21,772 nucleotides of DNA from JALOAF01 sp035446765 (GTDB lineage: Bacteria > Patescibacteriota > Gracilibacteria > Absconditabacterales > Absconditicoccaceae): assembly GCA_035446765.1 (NCBI GenBank), contig DAOTFU010000016.1:1-21772 (forward strand). Reading direction: 5' to 3'. Positions 7,370 to 14,924 of this stretch are shown here, piece after piece. The position numbers and the translations under genes were made by a program. The notes beneath the pieces are model-generated. The model was not told the origin of the DNA. It ran no database searches and saw only the letters and a list, made by a program, of their open reading frames with translations. Position 1 is the stretch's first letter, and each line of letters opens with the position of its first letter.

Positions 7370-7395
7370 AAAAAAAACTTGCAGTCTTGCAAGTT
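7370..7395 (-). terminator. Intrinsic terminator of ncRNA copy 2
   Basis: An 8-bp perfect stem with a four-base loop and a T run on the minus strand, identical to the copy 1 terminator. Confidence 0.9.
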
Positions 7396-7855
7396 GTATA
7401 AATTTTTATTAAAGAAAAAGGAAGGAAAACCAAGGTCAAAAATAATATTGGTTATGATCCAGTCTAAGACCAGACCTAAGCCTAAGTTATAGACTAAATA
7501 AGACTACAATGTCGTTGCGTAAATATAAGATATAATTTATTAAAGTAATAAAGTATAAATTATATGGTTTTGTTTTTGTTTAAAACACAACAAAGAATTG
7601 TAGATAGATAAGATCTTATTCTTGTAACTGCTTCTGCTCCAGGTTAGTTTGGCATGAAATATCTCATAAAGGGCCACGAAAGTCCAAAATAAAATATTGC
7701 ATATGTCGAGCTAATCCGGGGTAGGAGTAGAAAGAATATCTGTGTGAATTAAAATAAATAATTCAAACAGAACTTTGCCAACATTGTTTTTGTATATGAT
7801 CTCCTTCCTAAATAGTGTATAAGTCAGTGGATAAAAGATATCCATATCATCATAC
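7370..7855 (-). ncRNA. Large structured non-coding RNA, copy 2 (about 486 nt)
   Basis: Same sequence, promoter, terminator and predicted fold as copy 1, shifted by 1340 bp. The closing long-range helix is 7802-7809 with 7419-7426. It is transcribed divergently from glyS and ends just upstream of the promoter of island gene B. Both copies keep the full transcription signals, so both are probably expressed. Confidence 0.8.
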
Positions 7856-7861
7856 ATCTAT

Positions 7862-7890
7862 ATTATATTCAAAAAATGTTTGTTTGTCAA
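7862..7890 (-). promoter_or_regulatory. Consensus sigma70 promoter of ncRNA copy 2
   Basis: On the minus strand, TTGACA (7885-7890), 17 bp, TATAAT (7862-7867). The predicted start is near 7855. Confidence 0.9.
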
Positions 7891-7909
7891 ATTTTTGAGG
7901 ACTTTTTTT

Positions 7910-8019
7910 ATTTATATTTTTTTATTGTTTTCTACTCTGTTTTTTGTACAACAAATAAGGTACTTTAAAAACTTTTAATCCCGCAAAGCGGGATAAACTT
8001 TATAACTTTAAACTAAACT
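7910..8019 (+). promoter_or_regulatory. glyS leader with GC hairpin and weak promoter candidate
   Basis: This is the non-coding interval between ncRNA copy 2 (minus) and glyS (plus). It holds a perfect ATCCCGC-AAA-GCGGGAT hairpin (7978-7994) in otherwise AT-rich DNA, flanked by AACTTT-type words. A weak promoter candidate is TTGTTT (7925-7930), 16 bp, TACAAC (7947-7952). There is no T-box sequence and no Shine-Dalgarno sequence before the start. Confidence 0.45.
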
Positions 8020-9432
8020 ATGTGATATTCTTTGGATACTATTGTGGCTTGGGCTAAGAGAAGATGATTTACTTACCCATGATCTGATATATATGGCTGA
8101 CTTGCTAATGCTTGGGACTTAGGACCTTATGGTGTTGAATTGCAAAAAAACATACAAGACAATCGATGGAACTTTTTTGTGAGATCTAGAACAGATGTAA
8201 TTGGTTTAGATTCACAAATTTTGATGAATCCAAAAGTATGGGAAGCTAGTGGTCATGTGGGAAATTTCAATGAACCACTGATAGATTGTAAAAAATGTAA
8301 AAGTAGATTTAGAGCAGACCATTTAGTAGAAGAATATGTAGAAAAATCAAAAGATAAAGAAATGCCAAAAAACCGATCAGCAGAAGGAACTCCTTTTGAA
8401 AACCTAAGTGAATATATTTCAAATAAAAAAATAAAATGTAGTAAATGTGGATCTAATGAATGGGCAGATATCAAAAAATTTAATGGTATGTTTAAAACAC
8501 AACAATGAGTAGTAGAATGATCATGAAAAGACATATTTCTTAGACCTGAGACAGCTCAATGAATATTTGTAAATTTTAGAAATGTTTTGGATACTACAAG
8601 AAGTAGAATACCTTTTGGTATAGCTCAGATATGAAAAGCATTTAGAAATGAAATTACTCCATGAAATTTTATGTTTAGAGTGATGGAATTTTATCAAATG
8701 GAGATAGAATTTTTTTGTGAAAACGATGAAAAAGAATGACTGAAACGATTTGAATACTGGAAAAAGGAAAGTAAAAAATGGCGAGAAGAAGAGATTGGAA
8801 TTACTCCAAAGAAATTAACATTTAGAGATCATGATAAAGATGAACTATCATTTTACAGTAAAGGAACTTGTGATGTAGAATACGAATTTCCTCGAGGTTG
8901 GGGTGAATTACAAGGTATAGCTTATAGGACAGATTATGACTTAAATCAACACGTAGAACATAGTGGAAAGGATATGCAATATAGTGATCCAAATACAGGA
9001 AAAAGATATATACCTCATGTAATAGAACCAAGCTGGGGTCTTACAAGAGCTGTATTGACTGCTATGATTGATTCTTACGATGAAGAAAAATATACTGATG
9101 GAAATGGAAATGAGGCAACTAGGACTGTAGCAAAATTTCACAAAAATATAGCTCCTATTAAATTTGCAATACTTCCATTGATCAAAAAAGATGAAAAACA
9201 AGTGGAAATTGCAAATGATATTTTTGCTAAGTTGTCAAAAAAATATATGTGTGAATATGATGACTGATGAGCTATTGGAAAGAGATATAGAAGACAAGAT
9301 GAGATATGAACTCCTTTTTGTGTGACAGTAGACCAACAAAGTTGTGAAGACAATACGGTAACATTGAGAGATAGAGATACTATGGAGCAGAAAAGAGTGA
9401 GAGTAGAAGAGCTAGAGAGTTTTATGAGGTAG
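8020..9432 (+). CDS. glyS: Glycyl-tRNA synthetase, single-chain (alpha2) type
   Basis: A 470-residue class II enzyme of the homodimeric GlyRS family, which charges tRNA(Gly). The N-terminus reads SLDTIVAWAKRRGFTYPGS, then YGGLANAWDLGPYGVEL, typical of this family. A zinc-like pair of CxxC motifs (CKKC, CSKC) lies in the insertion. LRPETAQGIFVNF and FRNEITPGNFMFRVMEF are the motif 2 region, and EPSWGLTRAVLTAM is motif 3. The C-terminal anticodon-binding domain ends ELESFMR. Many core glycines are UGA. In a UGA-Gly organism this enzyme must also charge the tRNA reading UGA, so it is central to the altered code. It starts at ATG 8020 without a Shine-Dalgarno sequence and reads away from ncRNA copy 2. 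Confidence 0.97.
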
Positions 9433-9438
9433 AATATT

Positions 9439-9590
9439 GTCTCCCTTTCGTAAAGGGAGTTGTTCTCCCGCAGACTTGCGGGATTGAGGGATTTAGTAGG
9501 TAATATCTGCCAACTGAAAATCCTCCACCCCCGCCTACCGGCAGGCAGGCTTTGGGTTCCCCTCCTTCACAAAGGAGGACAAAAAATACT
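9439..9590. repeat. GC-rich dispersed hairpin element
   Basis: About 150 bp, clearly richer in GC than its surroundings, made of consecutive hairpins: CTCCCTTT/AAAGGGAG (9441-9459), CCCGC/GCGGG (near 9467-9482), CCTACCGGCAGG-type pairings (near 9534-9549) and CCTCCTT/AAGGAGG (near 9571-9588). The outer arms are also roughly complementary to each other. The style resembles mobile hairpin elements I recall from unrelated bacteria. The first hairpin could help to end the glyS transcript. Confidence 0.65.
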
Positions 9591-9596
9591 TTATTT

Positions 9597-10259
9597 ATGA
9601 TGAAAATCATGCAACAAATATTTATATTATGATCTAGTTCTGTGTCGGGTGTATGAAGCACTTTTGGTGGTCGAGCTGGACTGGTGAAACAAAAAATATC
9701 AAAACTTATGTTTGAAAAAAATTGAGTTTGAGAAAAGTGTGAAGTTTTTAATTTGTGATATGCTTGAGCTACCGCTGAATTTGTGAGAGAGAATTGTTTG
9801 CCTTTATTGAGAAAATACAAAAGATGAAATTGAAAAACTATTGTTTTGATAAATATATGAGGTAATAATATAAAGGCAAGATGAAAACCAGATGGATATG
9901 TTTGTTCTCCAGAAGAATACAAAAAAGAGTTGGAAAGTTTATTAAATAATATACAAAAAGAAGTTGACGATATTATCTTTGTAAGTAGTGGTTATGTTGA
10001 TGAAGCAAAAACAACTCCAAAATTGAGTCCGTTAGATTGAGAATATTCTTATTTTTATAATGATAGAAAGATATTATTTAATAATATCACTGAAAATCTT
10101 TGTAAAGAATTATGAATTGAATATATTGGTGTAGATATGTCTCCAGCGGAATGGGTAAATAAATATTGTTATAAGGATTGATTACATAGTAATGATAAGT
10201 GACATAGGTATTTGTTTGATAAAGTGTGGGAAAAATTAAAAAATATGATTGATTTATAA
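9597..10259 (+). CDS. SGNH/GDSL-family hydrolase
   Basis: A 220-residue protein with the three visible SGNH blocks. Block I is FILGSSSVSG, with the nucleophile Ser in a variant of GDSL. Block III is INIGGNN, with the oxyanion Asn. Block V is KDGLHSNDKGH, with the catalytic Asp and His (DxxH). Several essential glycines are UGA-coded. Family members are esterases or lipases acting on acyl or acetyl esters; the substrate is unknown. No signal peptide is obvious, so it is probably cytosolic. The start is uncertain: ATG at 9597, 9600 or 9609 are all in frame. An AAGGAGG run lies about 18 bp upstream, but it belongs to the hairpin element and is too far to act as a normal ribosome site. It is first in a plus-strand row of small genes. 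Confidence 0.88.
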
Positions 10260-10272
10260 TCTAATCACTAAA

Positions 10273-10575
10273 ATGCTAGACCTAAAAGAATTGCAAAAAA
10301 TAATCTATCAAAACAAAGTAGATAAATGATTTAATGTAGAAAATATACACCAAGAATTTGCACTTACTCATGAAGAGTTGTCTGAAGCTTATGAAGCATA
10401 TTACAAGAAAAAAGATAATTTGGGTGAAGAAATGGCTGATGTGATTATATATCTACTTGGTATAGCTGAGATACTTTGAATAGATCTAGAAGATGAATTA
10501 ATCAAAAAAGTAGAAAAAAATAAAAATCGCAAATATGAAATAATTGATTGAGTTTTAACTAGGATAAAAGATTAA
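10273..10575 (+). CDS. MazG-like nucleoside triphosphate pyrophosphohydrolase (first copy)
   Basis: A 100-residue all-helical protein with the MazG/dUTPase-type metal motif: HEELSEAYEA (E-E-x-x-E) followed by GEEMADVIIYLLGIAEIL (E-x-x-D). These acidic residues bind magnesium and split (d)NTPs to NMP and PPi. The length fits single-domain MazG-like proteins. It could be a house-cleaning enzyme for damaged nucleotides. It lies 13 bp after the SGNH gene and 2 bp before the PNPOx-like gene, so it is very probably in one operon. A second MazG-like gene follows at 11563. Confidence 0.88.
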
Positions 10576-10577
10576 AA

Positions 10578-10934
10578 ATGAATTGGAAAGAAATTTTCTG
10601 AAAAGGTCATGAATTGGTTTTGTCGACTAGTTCTTTAGATGGTAAACCAAATGCTAATATAGTTATATCACTTGGTTTTTTTGACAATAAATTACTTATT
10701 TCTGATGCACAAATGAAACAAACTATTGAGAATCTTAAATCCAATAAACTTATTTGTATTACAGCTATCAATAATTGAAAATATTATAGAATAAAAGGTA
10801 GTGTAGAAATATTCAATTCCGGGAAATATTTTGATCTTTGTAATACTGATAAGAAATATCCCGCAAAGAATGCAATACTTGTAAATATAGAAGAGGTATT
10901 TGATTTAGATTGAGTTCAGGTTATAAATAAATAA
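10578..10934 (+). CDS. Pyridoxamine 5'-phosphate oxidase-like (FMN-binding split barrel) protein
   Basis: A 118-residue protein. The pattern STSSLDGKPNANIVISLGF, then a DNKLLISDAQMKQTIENLK segment and an INNGKYYRIKGSVEIF strand, matches small PNPOx-like flavin-binding proteins. A SSLDGKPN turn opens the barrel, a helix follows, and a later strand carries KGSVE. These usually bind FMN or F420, and some are reductases. The substrate cannot be assigned. It is not PdxH itself, which is about twice as long. The start lies 2 bp after the stop of the preceding MazG-like gene, so the two are likely translationally coupled. Confidence 0.8.
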
Positions 10935-10953
10935 TTTATTTTTTTAAAATAAT

Positions 10954-11541
10954 ATGAAAATAGCTGTAATTTCAGATATTCATGATAATGCACACAATTT
11001 AGTGATGGCGTTGGAGCAAATAAAAAAATATAATGTAGAGGAAATCATTTTTTTGTGAGATTTTTGTGGCGCTGCTATCGCTGGAATGCTTTCTGCTGTA
11101 CCTGTAAAAGTCAGAGCTATATTTGGAAATAATGATGGAGATAAATCACTGATAACCAAATTTTCTCTGGCTGAATGAAGTAACTTGGAGATTTGATTTG
11201 ATGTATTTGATACTATAGAAATTGATGGTAGAAAAATATTTTTGTCTCACTATCCTCTACTTGCAAAACCAATGGCTAAATCTTGAGATTTTGACGCTGT
11301 ATTTTATGGACACAATCATTTGAAAAATAAAAAAATGATTTGAAATTGTTTAGTATTAAATCCTGGTGAAGTTGGTGCATATAAAACTTGAATTGCAACT
11401 TTTGCTATATATGATACAGAAACTAATGATGCTGAAATTATTGAAATTCAAAACTCTATTACAGCAAATACTAAAGAGGCTCAAGAAAGATTTAAAGAAA
11501 TTAATTATGAATTTAACAAACAAAAAGGTCATCAATATTAA
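10954..11541 (+). CDS. YfcE/MJ0936-type metallophosphodiesterase
   Basis: A 195-residue calcineurin-like phosphoesterase. The metal ligands appear in order: SDIHDN at residues 7-12, LGDF (Gly by UGA), GNNDGD, LSHYP and GHNH, followed by the NPGE motif typical of the YfcE/MJ0936 group. These enzymes hydrolyse phosphodiesters with Mn or Ni; the biological substrate is generally unclear. A polar, Glu/Lys-rich extension of about 35 residues follows the usual domain end. The gene sits within the MazG-Nudix row, in keeping with nucleotide turnover. The start ATG is preceded by an A/T-rich leader only. Confidence 0.92.
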
Positions 11542-11562
11542 TTTTAGTTAAAACAATTCATA

Positions 11563-11891
11563 ATGAATATAAAAGAATTATCGATTTTATAGATCGAACA
11601 TTGGAAAAACAAAATCATGTTGTAAATGTGGACGATTGGAGTTTTAGAGAAAGAGTTTTTTGACATGGTATGAAAATCTCTGAAGAAGTATGAGAATTAA
11701 ACGAACAAGTATTGTGAAAATTTGGAGGACAAAGACTGGAAAAAATGGATAGAATATCTGATGAAAAATTGGAAAATGAAATGGCTGATGTGATAATATC
11801 TACTATTAGATTAGCTAGGATGATGAATTTGGATGTGAATGAAATTTTGAATAATAAAATGGAGATATTGAAAGAAAGATTTGGGAAATAA
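11563..11891 (+). CDS. Second MazG-like pyrophosphohydrolase, with start-proximal frame problem
   Basis: About 109 residues show the MazG metal motif: GMKISEEVGELNEQVLGK (E-E-x-x-E) and ENEMADVIISTIRLARMM (E-x-x-D). The open frame runs from an upstream stop to TAA 11889-11891. The only nearby ATG (11563) is in another frame and meets TAG after nine codons. One extra A in the AAAA run at 11571-11574 would join that ATG to the conserved frame as MNIKRIIDFIDRTLEKQ, a natural-looking MazG N-terminus. So either one base is missing (mutation or sequencing error), or translation starts at a later TTG or GTG, or there is frameshifting. The body of the protein shows no decay. Confidence 0.75.
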
Positions 11892-11912
11892 TTTTTATTA
11901 CAGATGTCTTTT

Positions 11913-11939
11913 GTAGTGGCGATTAATAATCGCCCTTAC
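11913..11939. repeat. REP-like hairpin
   Basis: A GGCGATT-AAT-AATCGCC stem (11918-11934) is framed by GTA and TAC, the same framing as the palindrome at 1999-2026. It lies between the second MazG-like gene and the Nudix gene. Confidence 0.6.
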
Positions 11940-11976
11940 GACGATACTCGATAACATTTATTTTAAAATATACATC

Positions 11977-12417
11977 ATGAAAAGATGAGTAGATTATATT
12001 TGAGTAGGTTGTGGATATTTGATTGTAAATGATAATCATCAAGTCCTACTAATCAAAAGAACTGATAAGTCTCAATGAGGTGGATGAGGATTCCGGGCAC
12101 AACCTGGTGGAACCATTGAATTTGGTGACACATTGGAAAATACGGTAAAAAGAGAAATAAAAGAAGAATTAAATGTAGATATAGAATTGATATGACCACA
12201 AATATTTGCAGAAGATATTAGGGAAGAAAATGGTATAAAAAAGCATCGATTTACTGGTGGTTGTTTTGCCAAAATAATTTGAGGAGATGTAAAAATTATG
12301 GAACCGGAAAAATGTAGCGAAGTTAAGTGGTTTGATTTAGATAATCTTCCTGAGCCGATTATTTGATATACTAGACCTTTTATAGAAAAATATAGAGAAC
12401 GAATAAAATGAAACTAA
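11977..12417 (+). CDS. Nudix hydrolase
   Basis: A 146-residue protein with a Nudix box in QPGGTIEFGDTLENTVKREI followed by KEELNV. The helix REIKEEL carries the metal-binding glutamates. Two positions differ from the strict GX5EX7REUXEEXGU consensus: Asp replaces the first Glu, and Asn replaces the last Gly. The box is otherwise intact. Nudix enzymes hydrolyse nucleoside diphosphates linked to another group; the early VLLIKRTDKSQGGGGF segment suits MutT-like or GDP-mannose-type members. The substrate is not decidable. With the two MazG-like genes it forms a nucleotide-sanitation row. The final codons contain an in-frame UGA (Gly) before TAA. Confidence 0.92.
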
Positions 12418-12423
12418 TATAGC

Positions 12424-12451
12424 TTGATTTATTAAAAAAAAAGAATACAAT
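12424..12451 (+). promoter_or_regulatory. Promoter candidate of the toxin-antitoxin pair
   Basis: TTGATT (12424-12429), 16 bp, TACAAT (12446-12451), about 30 bp before the antitoxin start. It differs from consensus at one position in each box. Confidence 0.5.
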
Positions 12452-12465
12452 GTATGTGTTTTATA

Positions 12466-12480
12466 TGTAAATGTATTACA
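12466..12480 (+). promoter_or_regulatory. Possible operator of the toxin-antitoxin pair
   Basis: A TGTAA-ATGTA-TTACA inverted repeat ends one base before the antitoxin start codon, just downstream of the promoter candidate. Ribbon-helix-helix antitoxins commonly repress their own operon at such sites. The assignment here is by position only. Confidence 0.4.
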
Positions 12481-12481
12481 A

Positions 12482-12721
12482 ATGAGTACACAAACAATCA
12501 CAGCTAGAGTTGATGCAGATATAGTAAAAATTGCTAAAGAATTAGCAAAAAAAAATTGAATCAGTCTTAGCTCTATAATCAATTTAAAATTAAGAGAATT
12601 TGTAGATAATAAAGAATTGAAAATCATTGATGAGGTTGAAGATGATTTAAGTTCATATGATATGTTCAATAGACCGGTTCCTATTGAAGAATTTCTTGAT
12701 CATTTAAAAAAAACGATATAA
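12482..12721 (+). CDS. RelB/DinJ-type antitoxin
   Basis: A 79-residue protein. The N-terminus TQTITARVDADIVKIAKELA and following KNGISLSSIINLKLREFV form a ribbon-helix-helix fold of the RelB/DinJ kind: a beta strand with TxRVD, then two helices with a UGA-coded Gly in the turn. The acidic C-terminal half (DEVEDDLSSYD ... PIEEFLDHLKK) is the expected flexible part that wraps and inhibits the toxin. The stop codon is followed at once by the ATG of the toxin gene, the usual tightly coupled arrangement. It probably represses its own promoter. Confidence 0.82.
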
Positions 12722-12961
12722 ATGGAGAGGTGGATTAAATACATAAATTCTTTAAGTAAGAATGAACAAATTCGTATTTTACAAATTGTACAAAAAATCT
12801 TTACTAAAGATCTTGATTGATTGGATATTAGATCTATAAAATGAAAAAAATACTTATTTAGGTGCAGAGTTTGAAAATTTAGAATACTTTTTACAAATAA
12901 AAACTGAAAAATAAATATTATATCTTGTGACACCAGAGGTGATATTTACAAGAAATTATAG
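12722..12961 (+). CDS. RelE/ParE-superfamily toxin
   Basis: A 79-residue basic protein. The core GLDIRSIKGKKYLFRC followed by RVGKFRILF and ending NIISCDTRGDIYKKL matches RelE/ParE toxins: a basic strand with Arg residues, then the C-terminal Asp-Arg-x-x-x-(I/V)Y pattern. RelE-like members cleave mRNA on the ribosome, while ParE-like members attack gyrase; the sequence does not decide. The frame is intact with four UGA-coded glycines, so the gene is adapted to the host code. Lying between the Nudix gene and smpB, it may stabilise this segment or act in stress response. Confidence 0.82.
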
Positions 12962-12972
12962 AAATAACTAAA

Positions 12973-13428
12973 ATGAAACTAATATCAAAAAATAAAATAG
13001 CATATCGTGATTACCAATTTGACAAAGATTATGAAGTCGGAATAGTTTTGGTGTGACACGAAGTTAAATCTATCAAAATGTGACAAGTAAATATCAAAGA
13101 TGCTATGGTAAGGATAAAAGATAGAGAGCTTTGGATCAAAAATATGGATATACCTTTGTACAAAAAAACCAATCCAAAATTGGTTCCTGACTACAAGGCA
13201 AAGGGAGATAGAAAATTACTTATCAATAAAAGAGAGTTGGCAAAAATCTCTGCAATGACAGATAAGCCATGATATGTGATTATACCACTAGAAATATATT
13301 TAAATAAGAGATGATTGATTAAATTGAAAATCGCTATCTGAAAGTTGATGAGAAAAGTAGAAAAGAAACAAGTATTGAAGGAAAAAGATATCAAGAGACA
13401 AATGGATAGAGATATTAGAAATTATTAA
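12973..13428 (+). CDS. smpB: SsrA-binding protein SmpB
   Basis: A 151-residue SmpB of normal length, which delivers tmRNA to stalled ribosomes for trans-translation. The N-terminus reads KNKIAYRDYQFDKDYEVGIV, followed by the diagnostic GHEVKSIKMGQVNIKDA. DRKLLINKREL and then IPLEIYLNKRGLIKLKIAIG are also family blocks. The basic C-terminal tail (KEKDIKRQMDRDIRNY) is the part that enters the ribosome. Four glycines in conserved places are UGA. It lies 11 bp after the toxin gene. No tmRNA gene is visible in the window; the duplicated RNA upstream lacks tmRNA features. Confidence 0.96.
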
Positions 13429-13434
13429 CATGTA

Positions 13435-13462
13435 TTGACAAATTAAATATTTTGATTATAAT
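13435..13462 (+). promoter_or_regulatory. Sigma70-type promoter of the small gene at 13509
   Basis: Perfect TTGACA (13435-13440), 16 bp, perfect TATAAT (13457-13462), seven bases after the smpB stop. The gene that follows starts 47 bp further on. Confidence 0.8.
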
Positions 13463-13508
13463 TTACAATGTTAATTTAACCTATTTATTTATTAAATTAT
13501 ATAAAAAC

Positions 13509-13751
13509 ATGCCTAATATTCCTTGAACAGATGTAAATATATCTGCAGAAGAATATGCTAACAGATTTTGAGTAAATTCTCAAGAATGATTGATTCACAG
13601 AGAAGAAACAGAAAAAATTCAAGAAAAAAAACTAGAAGATGCAAAATCAGTCGCTATGACAGATATAGTAAAAGATTTTATAGAAAATGAAATGCCTGCT
13701 GGTGACAGTAAGGTTGATGATTTTACCAAATGATTAGAAAAAAATCAGTAA
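13509..13751 (+). CDS. Small acidic protein, unknown function
   Basis: An 80-residue acidic, polar protein: MPNIPGTDVNISAEEYANRFG, then a Glu/Lys-rich helix (HREETEKIQEKKLEDAKS) and a C-terminal DSKVDDFTKGLEKNQ. It has no membrane segment, Cys or His cluster. It is probably a small helical protein; I do not recognise it. It has its own near-perfect promoter and a strong terminator, so it is a monocistronic and likely well-expressed gene. Four UGA glycines mark it as native to the altered code. Confidence 0.75.
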
Positions 13752-13777
13752 AATATAGTTATAAATTATAAAATTAC

Positions 13778-13805
13778 TAAAAACGCCCCAATGGGGCATT
13801 TTTTA
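13778..13805. terminator. Bidirectional intrinsic terminator between convergent genes
   Basis: GCCCC-AAT-GGGGC (13785-13797) is flanked by A5 on the left and T6 on the right. It can stop the plus-strand small gene and also the minus-strand glycosyltransferase gene, whose stop codon overlaps the T run. Confidence 0.88.
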
Positions 13806-14897
13806 TCTGAAGAATATTTTTTTGTATATCATCTCCATAGCAAGTTTGATGCTATTGGAGTTTTTTTGTCATTTTTCTAGGCTATAATCTGTATAACAAA
13901 TATTGACTGGAATTTCTTTATAATTCATTTTGTATTTTCTAATCTGTTCGTTTACTTCGTTGGCATAATGCATACCATCTGAAGTAAGCTTAATTTTTTT
14001 GAAAGCATCCATAGATATAACTCTATATCAATTGTGTGGATCAGATATGTTTGCTCAGTAAAAAATCTTGGTCACTATCTTGGATATGGCCAATATAATT
14101 TTCCTACTGCGTGGCATATTTTTTGCTTTTCATCATTGTACAAACCTTGATCCAAGATAAAGATCGTATTTTCAATTATTTTTCTTTATTTCTGACATAA
14201 ATTTGGACATATCTTTGATATCCATCTGACCATCCGCATCAAATCACACAAACCATTTTGCATTTAATTCTGTTGAATAATCTTGTATAAATCTGTATCA
14301 AGTCTGATTGGCTGCTCCACCTCCTCTATTGATATCATGAGAAATTATAATAAATAAACAATCTTTATATTTTTTCTTTTTTGTATCTAAAACTTCCAAT
14401 GTATTGTCTTTTGATCCATCATTTACAAAAACAATTTTTTTAAATCATTCTTTGACTATCTGATCTACTACATTTCATATTACCTTTCATTCATTGTAAG
14501 CTCTGATGTTGAATATAAATTCATCTTTCTCTGTTTTATTTTTATATTTTTTGATATTATCTTTTTCTAATTCATAGGCCTTATTAATAGACTTTTGAGA
14601 AATAAATCTAGTAAGCTCTTGCTTGTCCTTTGTGTGGGAATTCAATAGAGTAATATAAAAATAAGCCAATACTACCAAAGATCAATAAACTATAAGATCG
14701 GCTCATCTTGTCAGACCAAAAAAATTTCCAAATTTATTTAACAAAGTATTGTTGATAGCAAAAAGTATTACCGCTGCAGATCAAAATACAAATACCAAAA
14801 AATGTAGGATATTCATCTTTTTGCGCTTGTATAAGTCTACTCAAAACAAGAAAAATATTACTGCTATTATTATGATGAAAAATTGCAATAAACTCAT
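13803..14897 (-). CDS. Fusion of DUF2304 membrane domain and GT2 glycosyltransferase
   Basis: A 364-residue protein. The first about 105 residues hold three hydrophobic segments (SLLQFFIIIIAVIFFLFG; ILHFLVFVFGSAAVILF; DLIVYGSLVVLAYFYITLL), the layout of DUF2304. A charged linker follows. From about residue 130 comes a GT-A domain: FNIRAYNEGKVI, then IVFVNDGSKDNT, GGGAANQTGYRF, the metal-binding FDADGQMD, and DPHNGYRV, as in dolichyl- or polyprenyl-phosphate sugar transferases. It probably moves a nucleotide sugar onto a lipid carrier at the inner membrane face. DUF2304 and GT2 are often separate neighbouring genes, so the single-chain form is notable. It follows galE by 27 bp, suggesting an operon in which GalE supplies UDP-galactose or a related donor. 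Confidence 0.88.
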
Positions 14898-14924
14898 CTA
14901 ATTAAATTAAGAATAAAGTAATTA

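Larger units (their letters stand above)
7359..7909 (-). repeat. 551-bp perfect direct repeat, copy 2
   Basis: Identical to 6019-6569 over all 551 bp. The flanks differ at once on both sides, and no matching target-site duplication is visible around either copy. The absence of any substitution in non-coding DNA implies very recent duplication, gene conversion, or strong constraint. Confidence 0.97.

Noticed and set aside
9422..9922. 166-codon minus-strand open frame
   Set aside because: It runs antisense through the GC-rich hairpin element and the SGNH hydrolase gene, whose catalytic blocks are clear on the plus strand. Its translation is low-complexity and Cys/Phe-rich.
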